The position numbers were made by a program, and so were the translations under genes. Positions 1 to 8,880 of a DNA stretch of 64,000 nucleotides are shown in pieces. Each line of letters opens with the position of its first letter. Position 1 is the stretch's first letter. Location of the stretch: assembly GCF_024699985.1 (NCBI RefSeq), contig NZ_JAJONA010000001.1, forward strand, positions 3,726,501-3,790,500, written 5' to 3'. The stretch is from Phenylobacterium sp. J367. Lineage in GTDB: Bacteria > Pseudomonadota > Alphaproteobacteria > Caulobacterales > Caulobacteraceae. Under the pieces are notes generated by a model. That model was given only the letters and a program-made list of their open reading frames with translations. It made no database searches and was not told the origin of the DNA.

Positions 1-920
1 GGCGACCCGTCCCGTCAGCTCGACGCCCGGCAGCGCATCGACTTCGATGCTCACCGGCTGACCGACCCGCATGAGCCCGAGCTGCGTCTCCTTGAAATTC
101 GCCTCGATGAACAACCGGTCCACCGGAACCAGGGTCATCAGCCGCGTGCCGGGCTGCACGAATTCGCCGACCCTGACCGCAAGATCACCGACCCGCCCGT
201 CAATCGCCGCCCTAAGTGAGGTCGACTCGACGGTGACGCGGGCCGCCGCGAGTTGCGCGCGTGCGGCCGCGGCCTGCGACTGGGCCTGGCGCACCTGAGC
301 GCGGAGGGTATTGACACGGCGTTGCGCCGCCAGAAGCGCCGCCTGCGCGGCATCGACCCGTTCCCGCGCCTGGTGCGCCTGGGTCTCGAACTGCGCCAGC
401 CGCTCGCGAGGCTCTGCGCCGGACGCGGCGAGCGGCTGGTAGCGCGCGACCTGCTGCCCGGCGAACGCGGCCTCAGCACGCGCGGCGCCTAGCTGCGCCT
501 GCGCCTGCGCAATCGCCGCCTGCTGCTCAGCAATCTGGGACCGCGCAGTTTCCGCCGCGGCGGCCGCCGCATCGATCTGGCTGGTAATCTGCTCGGCCTG
601 GGCGCGGTATTCGCGCGGATCGAGCTCCGCGAGCGGCTGGCCCTTCCTGACCGCCTGGTTTTCCGTAACGAACACGCGCTCGACATATCCAGCGATCTTT
701 GGCGCCACGACAACCGAGTCTGCCGACACATAGGCGTTGTCGGTGCTTTGCAAGTATCTGCCTCGTCTCTGGTAATCCGAATACCAGAGGGCTCCAGAAA
801 TCAGGACGGCAATTGCGCCAAGGAGCAACGCAAGCCGAACCCGCCCGGACTTGAGCGGGGAACCCCGACGCCCCTCCGTCCTTTCACCATTCTCCACGGC
901 GCCCGCTGAATGATCCGCCA
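1..920 (-). CDS. EmrA/HlyD-type membrane fusion protein (partial, C terminus off the left edge)
   Basis: The first 306 residues of a periplasmic adaptor that, in this family, links an EmrB-type MFS pump in the inner membrane to an outer-membrane channel. A polar tail is followed by one membrane segment (about residues 29-48), the DNAYV motif at 61-65 that opens the first biotinyl-lipoyl half, a long Ala/Gln-rich coiled-coil hairpin (about 105-235), then the second lipoyl half and a barrel strand with EANFKETQL. ATG at 920 is the start that takes in the whole membrane segment. The gene is divergent from the MarR gene at 992, with a palindrome between them, so autoregulated repression is likely (inference). 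The partner pump would lie to the left of the window. No frameshift was seen in the visible part. Confidence 0.9.
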
Positions 921-954
921 TCCCTGGCCACCCATTGGTTGAAAGGCGCGGCCC

Positions 955-980
955 TTGCCACACATCGCCAGAAGTGGCAA
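955..980. promoter_or_regulatory. Inverted repeat, probable MarR operator
   Basis: Perfect 7-base arms, TTGCCAC at 955-961 and GTGGCAA at 974-980, separated by 12 bases. The site lies in the 71-base gap between the divergent EmrA-type gene and the MarR gene, ending 12 bases before the MarR start codon. Position and symmetry fit a dimeric MarR repressor controlling both genes; binding is inferred. Confidence 0.6.
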
Positions 981-991
981 TCGCATAACAT

Positions 992-1489
992 ATGGAACCG
1001 AATAAAGAGGAGCTGCGCACGGTCGCGACGAGGTTTGGATGGGCGTGGTACAGGATGCGACGGCTAATCGACACGCACCTCTCCGCCCATGGCGCGTCGA
1101 TGGCGCGCCTGAAGCTGCTCGCGTTCCTTGCAGAAGAGCCGCGCCGCTCGACCGATATCGCGGGCTTTTTCGATCAGGCGCCTCGAACGGTGACCCAGGC
1201 GATCGATTGGCTGGAGCAGAACGGCCTGGCCAGCCGCTCTCCGGTCGAAGGAGACCGTAGAGCGAAGATGGTTCAGATAACTGACGCCGGTAGGAAGATG
1301 CTGGAGCAGGGGCTGCCGCTCTACGACGAGGTCGTCGGTCAGACCTTCGGCAGCTTGTCGACCGGAGAGCTAGAAGCGCTTAAGAAGGCGATTTCGCACC
1401 TAGACCATATCGTGAGTGGCCTCGAACAGCAGGCGGGTATCCGCAGAACTCGCGCCGGCGCGTCTGGCAAAGGGGGCGCACAGTTCTGA
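992..1489 (+). CDS. MarR-family transcriptional regulator
   Basis: A 165-residue protein with the MarR winged-helix fold. The recognition helix region reads AGFFDQAPRTVTQAIDWLEQ (about residues 56-75), followed by a wing with the family signature EGDRRAKMVQIT (about 84-95) and a C-terminal dimerisation helix. MarR repressors of this type bind a palindrome near their own promoter and let go when they bind a phenolic or other toxic ligand. Its divergent neighbour is an EmrA-type efflux adaptor and a 26-base inverted repeat sits between them, so it is probably the local efflux repressor. The last 20 residues are polar and look disordered. Confidence 0.9.
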   Translation: MEPNKEELRTVATRFGWAWYRMRRLIDTHLSAHGASMARLKLLAFLAEEPRRSTDIAGFFDQAPRTVTQAIDWLEQNGLASRSPVEGDRRAKMVQITDAGRKMLEQGLPLYDEVVGQTFGSLSTGELEALKKAISHLDHIVSGLEQQAGIRRTRAGASGKGGAQF

Positions 1490-1999
1490 CTGAGCACCTT
1501 CGCCTCCATCAGCTCTGAGGCGCCGCCCGCTGAAGGGGCGGGGAGCGGATCGTTCGGATCTGGTTCTCTTCGGCCTCCATGGTCTCAATCGCCGCTGATC
1601 GGCGGAGTATCGGGCGCCGCGACGCGAGGGACCGGTCCGTCCGGCAAGCCGAGCGCGCGGCGAGGCCATCGACGAAGCGCCGCACTCGAGGCGGCCTTCC
1701 CTTGCGAGGCTTGTCTGCGCAAGGCGCGGGGATCACCGTCCGGGATGCGCCTTCAGATGGCCGCAACGACGGACGCACGGCCGAAACCCTCCTACTGAGG
1801 GCTCCGGACTTTGTGCTCTGGGTGCTTCGCACCAGCCCGACCGTCGTCTTGCCGGCGTTCCCGCGACCTTATGGCAGCCTTCGACGCCCGTGCGCTGGAA
1901 CGCGCCTGCCAAGCCTGCGGCGCTAACGCGAGCGGGCGGCGGCCCCGCCCGAGCGCACGAACTCTACTTCTTCTGCGGAGACTGCGCCGGTCGCTGCGG
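1490..1999. other. 510-base gap without a recognised gene
   Basis: Open frames exist on both strands but none has a recognisable domain or a convincing start. A plus-strand frame without stops ends at 2001 with a Cys-containing tail (YFFCGDCAGRCG); it has no ribosome-binding site and no family that I recognise, and is left uncalled. Confidence 0.4.
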
Positions 2000-2701
2000 C
2001 TAGGGCTCGCTGGAAACGGTCGAGCCGATCAACTCCTGGGCGGGGAGTTCGATCGTGCAGGTCACGCCCGAATTGTGGAGGTGGCGACGCAGCGAGCCGG
2101 CAAGTTGCCCTTCGATCAGGCGACGCAGGAGCCTGGAGCCGAAACTCTCTATCCCGGCCCCCTGCACCGCGGGTCCGTCCGACTCCCGCCACTCCAGCAC
2201 GACATGGCCCCGCTGGATTCGCCAACTCACGTCCAGGCGGCCGGTCGGCACCGACAGTGCGCCGTACTTCAGTGCGTTCGTGGCGAGCTCGTTGAGCGCG
2301 AGGCCGAGCGCCAGAGCGCGCTCGCCTCGCAAGGTGACCGCCGGGCCCGAAACCTTGATCCGTCCAGGCAGCTCGACGCCGTAGGGTTCGAGTTCGGCGT
2401 CGATCAGCTCCTGCAGGGTGATGCGGTCCTGGCGCGCTAGCTTGCGGTCCAACAGGTCGTGCGCCCGGGCGAGGGCGGCGATGCGCGCCGAGAGCGCGCG
2501 GGCCTGGTCCGGCGGCAGGGTCAGGCTCGCGAGCGCCTGAGTGGCGGTGTAGGCGTTCTTCACCCGATGGCGCAGTTCGTCTCGGGCGAGTTCCGCCTCC
2601 TCCAGAGCTTTCGACAACGCCGCCACGAGGCGGACCTGCTCCATCGCCGTGGCCGTGGCGCGCGCCAGGGCCTCAAGGGTTTCGACGACGGCTGAAGACA
2701 T
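2000..2701 (-). CDS. HisKA_2-type sensor histidine kinase without a sensor domain
   Basis: A 233-residue kinase core. A short coiled coil (about residues 5-42) leads into the HisKA_2 phospho-acceptor box with HRVKN (His45), then the HATPase domain with the N box NELATNALKYG (about 135-145) and a shortened G box region ending near LPAQELIG. This family, common in alphaproteobacteria, phosphorylates general-stress or light response regulators. Here there is no PAS, GAF or membrane sensor in front and no response regulator beside it, so the input is either lost, supplied by a partner, or encoded in the unassigned stretch just upstream. Kinase assignment is firm; partner unknown. Confidence 0.85.
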   Translation of the reverse strand: MSSAVVETLEALARATATAMEQVRLVAALSKALEEAELARDELRHRVKNAYTATQALASLTLPPDQARALSARIAALARAHDLLDRKLARQDRITLQELIDAELEPYGVELPGRIKVSGPAVTLRGERALALGLALNELATNALKYGALSVPTGRLDVSWRIQRGHVVLEWRESDGPAVQGAGIESFGSRLLRRLIEGQLAGSLRRHLHNSGVTCTIELPAQELIGSTVSSEP

Positions 2702-3199
2702 TGCGCCAAACCAGACGGAGCGGGGCGGGAGCGCGAAGGATTTCTCAGCCGCCCGCGGCCGGGCCTCGAACTGACGATGCCTGATCCTACATCATAGCCA
2801 CACGCGGCGCAGCCCATAATCCGGTAACCTGAGGTCTGGCAGGCGGGGGTGCCGGCGGCGTTGCGCAGGGCGCCCACGGCGATGCGGGCGGGACACTGCG
2901 CATCGCGCACCAGGTCCACCTTCGGCCGCCGATAGTTGAGCCGGGCGACGCGCTCCAGGCGGTAGCGGCCACATCTCAATCACAAGACGGGATGGAACCT
3001 GCTGAGGCGTCCTCGTATGGGCGCGCGGCCGAGACTATGGCCACTTTGAACTCGGCCCTCTCCGTTGTGCCCGCGGTGGTTGGCTTCTGCGCCGCAGAAC
3101 TCATTGAGCTGTGGTCCGAGGTCAGGCGGTGAGCCGCCTTGAATCCGCCGCCATTGCAGCCATGGTCTTGAGCTAGCGAAATGTTTCCAGGAGCTGGCG
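2702..3199. other. 498-base gap without a recognised gene
   Basis: Contains the promoter side of both the minus-strand kinase and the plus-strand Hsp20 gene. A minus-strand frame around 2780-2980 encodes several cysteines (CAACGYD) but has no start site or family that I recognise. The Hsp20 ribosome-binding site AGGAG is at 3189-3193. Confidence 0.4.
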
Positions 3200-3691
3200 A
3201 TGATCGGTGATGTGTCCCTTACGTTGGGCCGGCGGGTGTCTTCAGCCCGGCTGGAATACGTCAGCCTCATCGGCCGGGGCCTCGAAGGCGTTCGGCGCCG
3301 GCTCAAGGCGGGAGTGAGTTCCCCTGCGAACTTGCGTCCGCCCTTCAACGTCAGCCAGACCGTGGAGGCCGTCACCGTAGAATTCGACGTCCCGGGCCAT
3401 GGCAGAGAGGGCCTGATCCTGGACGTGGGACCGCAGCGTTTGCGATTGCAGGCGGTCGGTCGTCCACGCCGCTCCGGTGGCATCGGAGCTCCCTTTGACT
3501 GCACCGTCAATCTGCCGGAAGCCGTCGATGCTGATCAGGTGAAGGCGACACTTGAGAATGGCGTGGTGGTGGTGGAAATGACCAAGGCCGCTTGGACGCG
3601 CGGCGACGCCAAGCGCGCCCCCGTGCGCCAAGCGTCAGTCCCGGTACAGACGGCGCAAGAAGGCGATCAGGCCGGCGCCCCCAAGGAGTAG
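3200..3691 (+). CDS. Hsp20/alpha-crystallin small heat-shock protein
   Basis: A 163-residue ATP-independent holdase. The alpha-crystallin domain spans about residues 50-135: it begins with NVSQTVEAVTVEFDVPG, has an aromatic-poor middle, and ends with the hallmark strand LENGVVVVEMTKA (compare the family consensus for A-x-x-x-n-GvL). The N-terminal region is rich in Arg and Leu and the C-terminal tail (about 140-163) is polar; no clear I-x-I motif is present there. AGGAG stands 7 bases before the ATG, supporting this start. The 3' end overlaps the convergent UbiB-family gene by 57 bases, an unusually long coding overlap, so the last 19 residues may be a recent extension of either gene. Confidence 0.85.
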   Translation: MIGDVSLTLGRRVSSARLEYVSLIGRGLEGVRRRLKAGVSSPANLRPPFNVSQTVEAVTVEFDVPGHGREGLILDVGPQRLRLQAVGRPRRSGGIGAPFDCTVNLPEAVDADQVKATLENGVVVVEMTKAAWTRGDAKRAPVRQASVPVQTAQEGDQAGAPKE

Positions 3692-5251
3692 AATTGCGAC
3701 GCGCCCGACCGCTGCGAGTTGGTCGTCTTGCGCGACCGTGACTATCGCGACCGCGACAAGCAGGGCGGCGACAACGATCCCAAGCGCGATGCTGTCGCCG
3801 GCGCGTCTCACGGCGCGCGGCAAGTCGGTCAAGTCGGAGCTCGACACTTGCACGACAAGGCCGTCGCGGCTGACCCGTCCGATTCCACGCCGGAGCGCTT
3901 CGGGCGCCATCGCCAGGACCTGGTCCAGTTCCTTGAAGGTGCGGAACGCGCGGGCGGCCAGCGCCTTCGGTTCAAACCGGGCGGCGAACGCCCTGACGAC
4001 CACGGGCGCGATCGCGGCGATAACATCTAGGTCTGGATCGAGCGTTCTCGCAAGGCCTTCGGCGATGCCCAGGGCGCGCAGCAAGAGCAGCAGGTCCGAC
4101 GGCAGCGTCAGCGCGTTTTCGCGGGCGATCGTGATGAATTCGGAGATCGCCTCCGCAAGCCGGATCGGCCGGCCTGAGTCAGCGGCATAGCGCAGGAAGA
4201 ACCTGTCGACAGCTTGCTCGAGCCCAGGCGGCGGGGCGCCCGAGCGCCCAGACCAGTCCATCAGCACATCGGACACCCCCCGGACATCCGCGTCGACCAG
4301 TGAGCCGAGAACGACGAGGACCTGCTCTCGCCGCTTCGCCGAGAGCCTTCCGACCGATCCGAAGTCCAGCAGAGCAAGTCTGCCATCTGGCGTAACCAGA
4401 ACATTCCCGGGATGCGGATCTGCGTGGAACACGCCCTCCAGCAGGATCATGCTCAGCAGCCCCCGGGCTGCTTCGGGCGCCAGAGCGCGCGCCAAGGCGG
4501 GCTCGTCCTTGCGGAAGGCGCCGTTCGGGCTGCGACCACGGACGCGCGTGCTGACCATGGTCCTTTCCGTAGTGAATCGCTCATGAACAGGAGGCACGTG
4601 GAACGCGGTTCGCCGCTCGCGGATCTCCGACTGATTGCGGGCCTCGATCCGCAAATCGATCTCCTCCAGAAGCGCCTCGCTGAGTTCCGTCACGACGCGC
4701 ACGGGCTGGTGGCGGCGCAGCGCGGGCGCGCGGCGCTCGACCACACGCGCGGCCGCCACGAGCAGCCGCAGATCGGCGCGCATGATCGCCTCGATCCCAG
4801 GCCTGCGGACTTTCACGACGACCTCTTCACCGGACCTAAGCCGCGCGGCATAGACCTGCGCGATCGAGGCCGCAGCGATCGGCGTCGAGGAGAATTCCGC
4901 GAAGATTTCGTCCGGTGAGCCGCCCAGATCGATCGCCAGCTGTTCGCGAATCCACTCGAAGGGCGCGGGCGAGACGTCTGCGTGAAGCCGGCTCAGCCGG
5001 TCCGTCAGCGCCGGCGGAAGCAGATCCGACCGCGTCGCCAGGATTTGGCCAAGCTTCACGAACGTGGGGCCGAGCTCCTCGAGGGCCGCGACTAAGCCTT
5101 CGTATGCCGCGCCCTCGGCGACCTCGTCTGGGGCTGCGCCGCGAAGCAGACCTAACCGCACCAAGACAGGTCGAGCACCGGTCCGAGCGAGGGTGCGGAG
5201 CACGGTCGCAAGACGGCGATAGTCGCTGGGAGAAAAGGTCAAGGGCGCCAT
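3635..5251 (-). CDS. ABC1/UbiB-family atypical kinase
   Basis: About 538 residues. The N-terminal part carries the family KxGQ motif as FVKLGQILATRSDLLP, then SIAQVY in the Ala-rich nucleotide loop, the Lys in VVVKVRRPG, the catalytic-loop equivalent FHADPHPGNVLV, and LLDFGSVG as the metal-binding DFG. Two hydrophobic segments close the protein, as in UbiB, which supports ubiquinone biosynthesis at the inner membrane. No ubiE or ubiJ lies nearby, so it could be a paralogue. The frame is open up to a GTG at 5458, but ATG at 5251 is preferred because family homology starts shortly after it. An IS256 element is inserted about 165 bases upstream and may affect its promoter. Confidence 0.88.
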   Translation of the reverse strand: MAPLTFSPSDYRRLATVLRTLARTGARPVLVRLGLLRGAAPDEVAEGAAYEGLVAALEELGPTFVKLGQILATRSDLLPPALTDRLSRLHADVSPAPFEWIREQLAIDLGGSPDEIFAEFSSTPIAAASIAQVYAARLRSGEEVVVKVRRPGIEAIMRADLRLLVAAARVVERRAPALRRHQPVRVVTELSEALLEEIDLRIEARNQSEIRERRTAFHVPPVHERFTTERTMVSTRVRGRSPNGAFRKDEPALARALAPEAARGLLSMILLEGVFHADPHPGNVLVTPDGRLALLDFGSVGRLSAKRREQVLVVLGSLVDADVRGVSDVLMDWSGRSGAPPPGLEQAVDRFFLRYAADSGRPIRLAEAISEFITIARENALTLPSDLLLLLRALGIAEGLARTLDPDLDVIAAIAPVVVRAFAARFEPKALAARAFRTFKELDQVLAMAPEALRRGIGRVSRDGLVVQVSSSDLTDLPRAVRRAGDSIALGIVVAALLVAVAIVTVAQDDQLAAVGRVAILLLGGAGLIAFLRRLYRD

Positions 5252-5406
5252 GGGACGGGGATGATCGGATCGATCACATAACGCAAGGCTGGCCGCCGCG
5301 CCCGACCCCATCCACCGCTCAGGAATTGATCTGGTGAGCGAGTGCGAGAGATCGGAAAAATGATCCGGTTCATCATCGGCGGCCTGAGCCACTCCAACCG
5401 CGCTTG

Positions 5407-5416
5407 CCAATCGCCG
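5407..5416. repeat. Left copy of target-site duplication of the IS256-family element
   Basis: CCAATCGCCG is found here and again at 6847-6856, directly outside the two ends of the element. IS256-family transposition usually duplicates 8-9 bases, so 8 or 9 of these 10 are the duplication and the rest is chance. Confidence 0.8.
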
Positions 5417-6846
5417 ATCGTGTCCCAAGCCGTGGTGTAGCTTCGGCGGTGTGATCACCGCGCTCTCCAGCTGGGCCGGACTTGTCAGGCGGCCACGGCG
5501 GGCAGGCTGACGAGGGCATCATCGCTGAGCAGTGCGAAGCTTTCCAGCGGCATGTAGCGGGAGCGCTGGACGGCCCATTCGTCGGACTGCTCGAGCAGGA
5601 TGGCGCCGACCAGGCGGGCGAGCGCGGCCTCGTTCGGAAAGATGCCGACCACCTCGGTGCGGCGCTTGATCTCCCGGTTCACCCGCTCGATGGGATTGAC
5701 CGAGTGGATCTTCACCCGGTGGGCGGCGGGGAAGCTCATGTAGGCCAGCACGTCGTCCTCGGCCCGCTCCATCAGCTCGGCGAGCTTCGACAGCTTGAGG
5801 CGCAATTGGTCGGGGACCCTGCGCCACTGGGCCTTTGCGGCCTCGGCGTCGTCCTGCGCGAAGGCGGTGGCCATCAGCGCCGAGACCACCCGCCGGCCGT
5901 TCTTGCCGGCGTGGGCCAGCGCATTCCGGGCGAAGTGCACGCGGCAGCGCTGATGAGTGGCGCTCAGCACCCGCGCGGCGGCCGCCTTCAGGCCCTCGTG
6001 CGCGTCGGAGATCACCAGCTTGACGCCGCGCAGGCCGCGGCGGGCCAGCTTGCGCAGGAACTCCGTCCAGAAGGTCTCCGCCTCGGACGGGCCGATGCCC
6101 ATGCCGAGCACCTCTCTCCGGCCGTCGGTGTTGACGCCGACGGCGACGGTGACCGCCATCGAGACGACACGGCCGGCTTGGCGCACCTTCACGTAGGTGG
6201 CGTCGATCCACAGGTAGGGCCACTCGCCTTCGATCGGCCGCTCCAGGAAGGCCTGCACCCGCTCGTCGATCTCCTCGCACAGCCGGCTGACCTGGCTCTT
6301 GGAGATGCCGCTCATGTCCAAGGCCCGGACCAGGTCGTCCACCGAGCGGGTGGAGACGCCCTGGATGTAGGCCTCCTGGATCACTGCGGTCAGCGCCTTC
6401 TCGGCCAGCCGCCGCGGCTCGAGAAAGAACGGGAAGTAGCTGCCCTTCCGAAGTTTCGGGATCCGCAGCTCCACCGTGCCCGCCCGGGTCTCCCAATCCC
6501 GATCGCGATAGCCGTTGCGCTGGACCAGCCGCTCAGCGCTCTTCTCACCATGGCCCGCGCCGGTGAGCTGGCCCACCTCCAGCTCCATCAGCCGCTGGGC
6601 GGTGAAGCCGATCATCTCGCGCAGCAAATCGGCGTCGGCGCTCTTCTCCATCAGCCCGCGAAAGGCGATCATGTCGTCGGTCATCTTCGGTCTCCTGGTT
6701 TGGGGTTTGTGTCTGCAAACCCGACCCTAACCGAAGATCGCGGATGACCACCCCGCTACGCCGCTCGCTCCCTACGGCGCCTTGTAGGGGCGCGCTCCGC
6801 GAGCGGCTTCGCTACCGCCCAGCTACACCACGTCCGGGGACACCAC
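5417..6846 (-). mobile_element. Complete IS256-family insertion sequence (about 1.43 kb)
   Basis: One intact transposase gene is bounded by imperfect 23-base inverted repeats. The left end (5420-5442) and the right end read on the other strand (6843 down to 6821) share GTGTCCC at the tip and CGTGGTGTAGCT further in, matching at 19 of 23 positions. The direct repeat CCAATCGCCG flanks the element on both sides. Intact transposase, intact ends and identical flanks point to a recent and possibly still mobile insertion. Confidence 0.92.
5485..6684 (-). CDS. IS256-family transposase
   Basis: A 399-residue DDE transposase of normal length for the family. An N-terminal DNA-binding region is followed by the catalytic core: Asp161 in LWIDATYVK, Asp227 in VISDAHEGL, and Glu333 in [18 protein letters not shown], with the family motif [10 protein letters not shown] near 247-256. 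AGGAG stands upstream of ATG 6684. The enzyme excises and inserts its own element through the inverted repeats described above. The frame is intact, in contrast to many genes in this window. Confidence 0.95.
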   Translation of the reverse strand: MTDDMIAFRGLMEKSADADLLREMIGFTAQRLMELEVGQLTGAGHGEKSAERLVQRNGYRDRDWETRAGTVELRIPKLRKGSYFPFFLEPRRLAEKALTAVIQEAYIQGVSTRSVDDLVRALDMSGISKSQVSRLCEEIDERVQAFLERPIEGEWPYLWIDATYVKVRQAGRVVSMAVTVAVGVNTDGRREVLGMGIGPSEAETFWTEFLRKLARRGLRGVKLVISDAHEGLKAAAARVLSATHQRCRVHFARNALAHAGKNGRRVVSALMATAFAQDDAEAAKAQWRRVPDQLRLKLSKLAELMERAEDDVLAYMSFPAAHRVKIHSVNPIERVNREIKRRTEVVGIFPNEAALARLVGAILLEQSDEWAVQRSRYMPLESFALLSDDALVSLPAVAA

Positions 6847-6856
6847 CCAATCGCCG
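6847..6856. repeat. Right copy of target-site duplication
   Basis: CCAATCGCCG, identical to 5407-5416, abuts the right end of the IS256-family element. Confidence 0.8.
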
Positions 6857-7479
6857 TCGGCGCTGTGCTCATGGAAGCCTGTCTCGGTGATGAAATGGAG
6901 CGGTCGCAGGTCCGCCGTCAGGGCCGCCCCGGGGGCTTGCGGTGTCAAGAGCGCCGCGGACAAACTGCAAGTGGGACCGCCCCCGCGCGAGCAATGCGGC
7001 GCGAAGGGCGCCTTCCACCTGATTCCGCACCGTCATCACGGCGCGCGCCGGGTGGCGCATCCAAGCTGCCTTCTTCCAGGGCGGCGTAGACGGCCGCCAG
7101 TGCGGCGTTGGCCGCCGGAACTTCAGGAGCCGGCATGTCGAGCCGCCACCATGGCGTTAGGGCATCAGCCCACATGCGCGTCCGACCTGCGCCGGCACTT
7201 TCTGCGTTGCGGCGAGTTCCCGGGCGTCCCGGTTGCGCCTCGAGGCCTTGATCCAACATCGCTGTTCAAAGGGTGGCCGCGACGCAGGTTATGCAGCGCG
7301 GTCGGAGAGAGGCCGAGCTTCGTCCAAACGTTCGCCATGGATATGACTTAGAGGCCGCGCTGCCTGGTGAACTCAACGGCGGCTGATGCCACCTCGCCGC
7401 TCTTCCGCCCGGGCTTCGGGCCGCGGGCCCCTGCGAGCCGCCGCGCACAAGGCGGGGGAGCGGCGGACTCTCCCGACGC
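6857..7479. other. 623-base stretch without a recognised gene, possibly a decayed or interrupted ORF
   Basis: All three minus-strand frames hold short protein-like pieces, for example TPWWRLDMPAPEVPAAN near 7130, RNQVEGALRAALLARG near 7020 and HFITETGFHEHSADGDW near 6860. The last one is open across the insertion site and continues left of the element, so the IS may have landed in an old ORF. I cannot name a family, and no start or consistent frame can be defended. Confidence 0.3.
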
Positions 7480-8880
7480 CTACAGAGCCCTACGCTCCCA
7501 ACCCCCGCCGAGCGCCTTGAAGAGCCTGATCTGGTTGGACGTCACAGCCGCTTCCGACAGGGCGAGCTGGGCTTCCAGGCCGGCCAATGTGCGTTCCGCA
7601 TCGAGCACGGTGAGAAAGCTGTCGAGACCGGCCGCATGTCGCAAGCGGGCCAGGCGGACGGCCTCGGCGCTCTGGTCCCGCGCCCTGCGCAGGGCAGTTC
7701 GGCGATCGAGCTCGCGGCCGTAGGCGCTGAGCGCCGTCTCCGCCTCTTGGAGCGCGGTGAGCGTGGTCTGCTCGAACGTGGCGAGCGCGGCCTGAGTCGC
7801 GGCGTCGGCCTGAGCTATGCGGGCGCGGGCCACAGCGATGTTGGGGAAGCTCCAACTGATCAGCGGACCCACGCTGAACGACACCTGGTCGCCGAAGCCC
7901 CGCCCGCCGCCTCCGACGCTGCCGACGGACCCGCCGAGGGTGACCTGTGGATAGAGCGCCGCGGCAGCTACGCCGATCCGCGCCGTCGCCGCGGCGAGCC
8001 GGCGTTCGGCCTGACGCACGTCGGGGCGGCGAGCCAGGAGGGCGGCGCCGTCGCCGACCGGAAGCGCGGCGGTGATCTGCGGGATCGCCTGGCACGCGGC
8101 GGCCTCCGGCGACACCTGGGCCGGCGGACGACCCACCAGCACCGACAGGCGGAAAAGGGCGGCGTCGCGCTGGGCCTGCAGCGGCGGGATGGCGGCCCGC
8201 GCGGTTTCGGCCTGGGCCTGGGCGCGGGAAAGGTCAAGGCCAGTGCCGCGGCCAGCTTCCATCTGACGACGGGTCAGGCCGGCCGTCTCATCGGACAGCG
8301 CGAGGGTGCGCTGGGCCACGGCCAACTGGGCGCCGGCAGCGCAGGCGTCGGCGTACGCCCGGGCCGTCTCAGCGGCGACGGAGACACGGACCACGTCGAG
8401 GGCGGCCCGGGCGGCGTCGCGCTCGGCGCGGGCGGCCTCGATCGAGCGGCCGACGCGGCCGAAGAAGTCCACCTCGTAGGATACGTCCAGGCCGGTGGAG
8501 AGGGTGTCCGCCTCGACCATCCGGCCGGTGGCGTCGGGCTGGCGGCTGCGGGCGGCGGCGGCGCTCATCGTCGTGCCGGGGAGCCGGCCGGCCCGGGCCT
8601 CCGAGAGCGAGGCGCGGACCTGGGCGAGGTTGGCGGCGGCGACGGCCACATCGCGATTGTTGTCGAGGGCCTCGGCGATCAGGCCGTCCAGCGCGGGATC
8701 CTGGTACAGGCGCCACCAGTCGGCGGGCGGCTGGTCGGCGCTCACCGGAGCGACCGCGGTGCTGACGAAGCCGCCGCCGGTTCCGGGCGGGGCGACCGGC
8801 GCCTTGTAGTCAGGCCCGGTGGCGCAGGCAGTGAGGAGGACGGCCGCAGCGGCCGCGGTCGAGAGATTGCGGGCGCTCAC
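7480..8880 (-). CDS. RND efflux outer-membrane factor lipoprotein, NodT family
   Basis: A 466-residue OprM/NodT-type channel. The signal peptide ends in a lipobox, LLTAC, so the mature protein starts at a lipidated Cys near residue 19. Two outer-membrane efflux repeats follow, each with the long Ala/Arg-rich helices and the tip sequences expected of TolC-like trimers. It forms the outer-membrane exit duct for the RND pump encoded upstream. The GTG start at 8880 overlaps the pump stop codon (GTGA), so the two are translationally coupled. It is the last gene of the adaptor-pump-channel operon. Confidence 0.93.
   Translation of the reverse strand: MSARNLSTAAAAAVLLTACATGPDYKAPVAPPGTGGGFVSTAVAPVSADQPPADWWRLYQDPALDGLIAEALDNNRDVAVAAANLAQVRASLSEARAGRLPGTTMSAAAARSRQPDATGRMVEADTLSTGLDVSYEVDFFGRVGRSIEAARAERDAARAALDVVRVSVAAETARAYADACAAGAQLAVAQRTLALSDETAGLTRRQMEAGRGTGLDLSRAQAQAETARAAIPPLQAQRDAALFRLSVLVGRPPAQVSPEAAACQAIPQITAALPVGDGAALLARRPDVRQAERRLAAATARIGVAAAALYPQVTLGGSVGSVGGGGRGFGDQVSFSVGPLISWSFPNIAVARARIAQADAATQAALATFEQTTLTALQEAETALSAYGRELDRRTALRRARDQSAEAVRLARLRHAAGLDSFLTVLDAERTLAGLEAQLALSEAAVTSNQIRLFKALGGGWERRAL

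Noticed and set aside
1850..2001. Plus-strand frame ending in a Cys-rich tail (YFFCGDCAGRCG), a possible zinc-binding mini protein
   Set aside because: No start codon with a ribosome-binding site and no known family; two Cys pairs alone are weak evidence.
2780..2980. Minus-strand frame with several Cys upstream of the kinase
   Set aside because: Runs through the kinase start region in another frame, has no homology that I recognise and no plausible start.
5482..6747. A 421-codon plus-strand frame opposite the transposase
   Set aside because: No family likeness; the minus-strand transposase is complete and bounded by inverted repeats.
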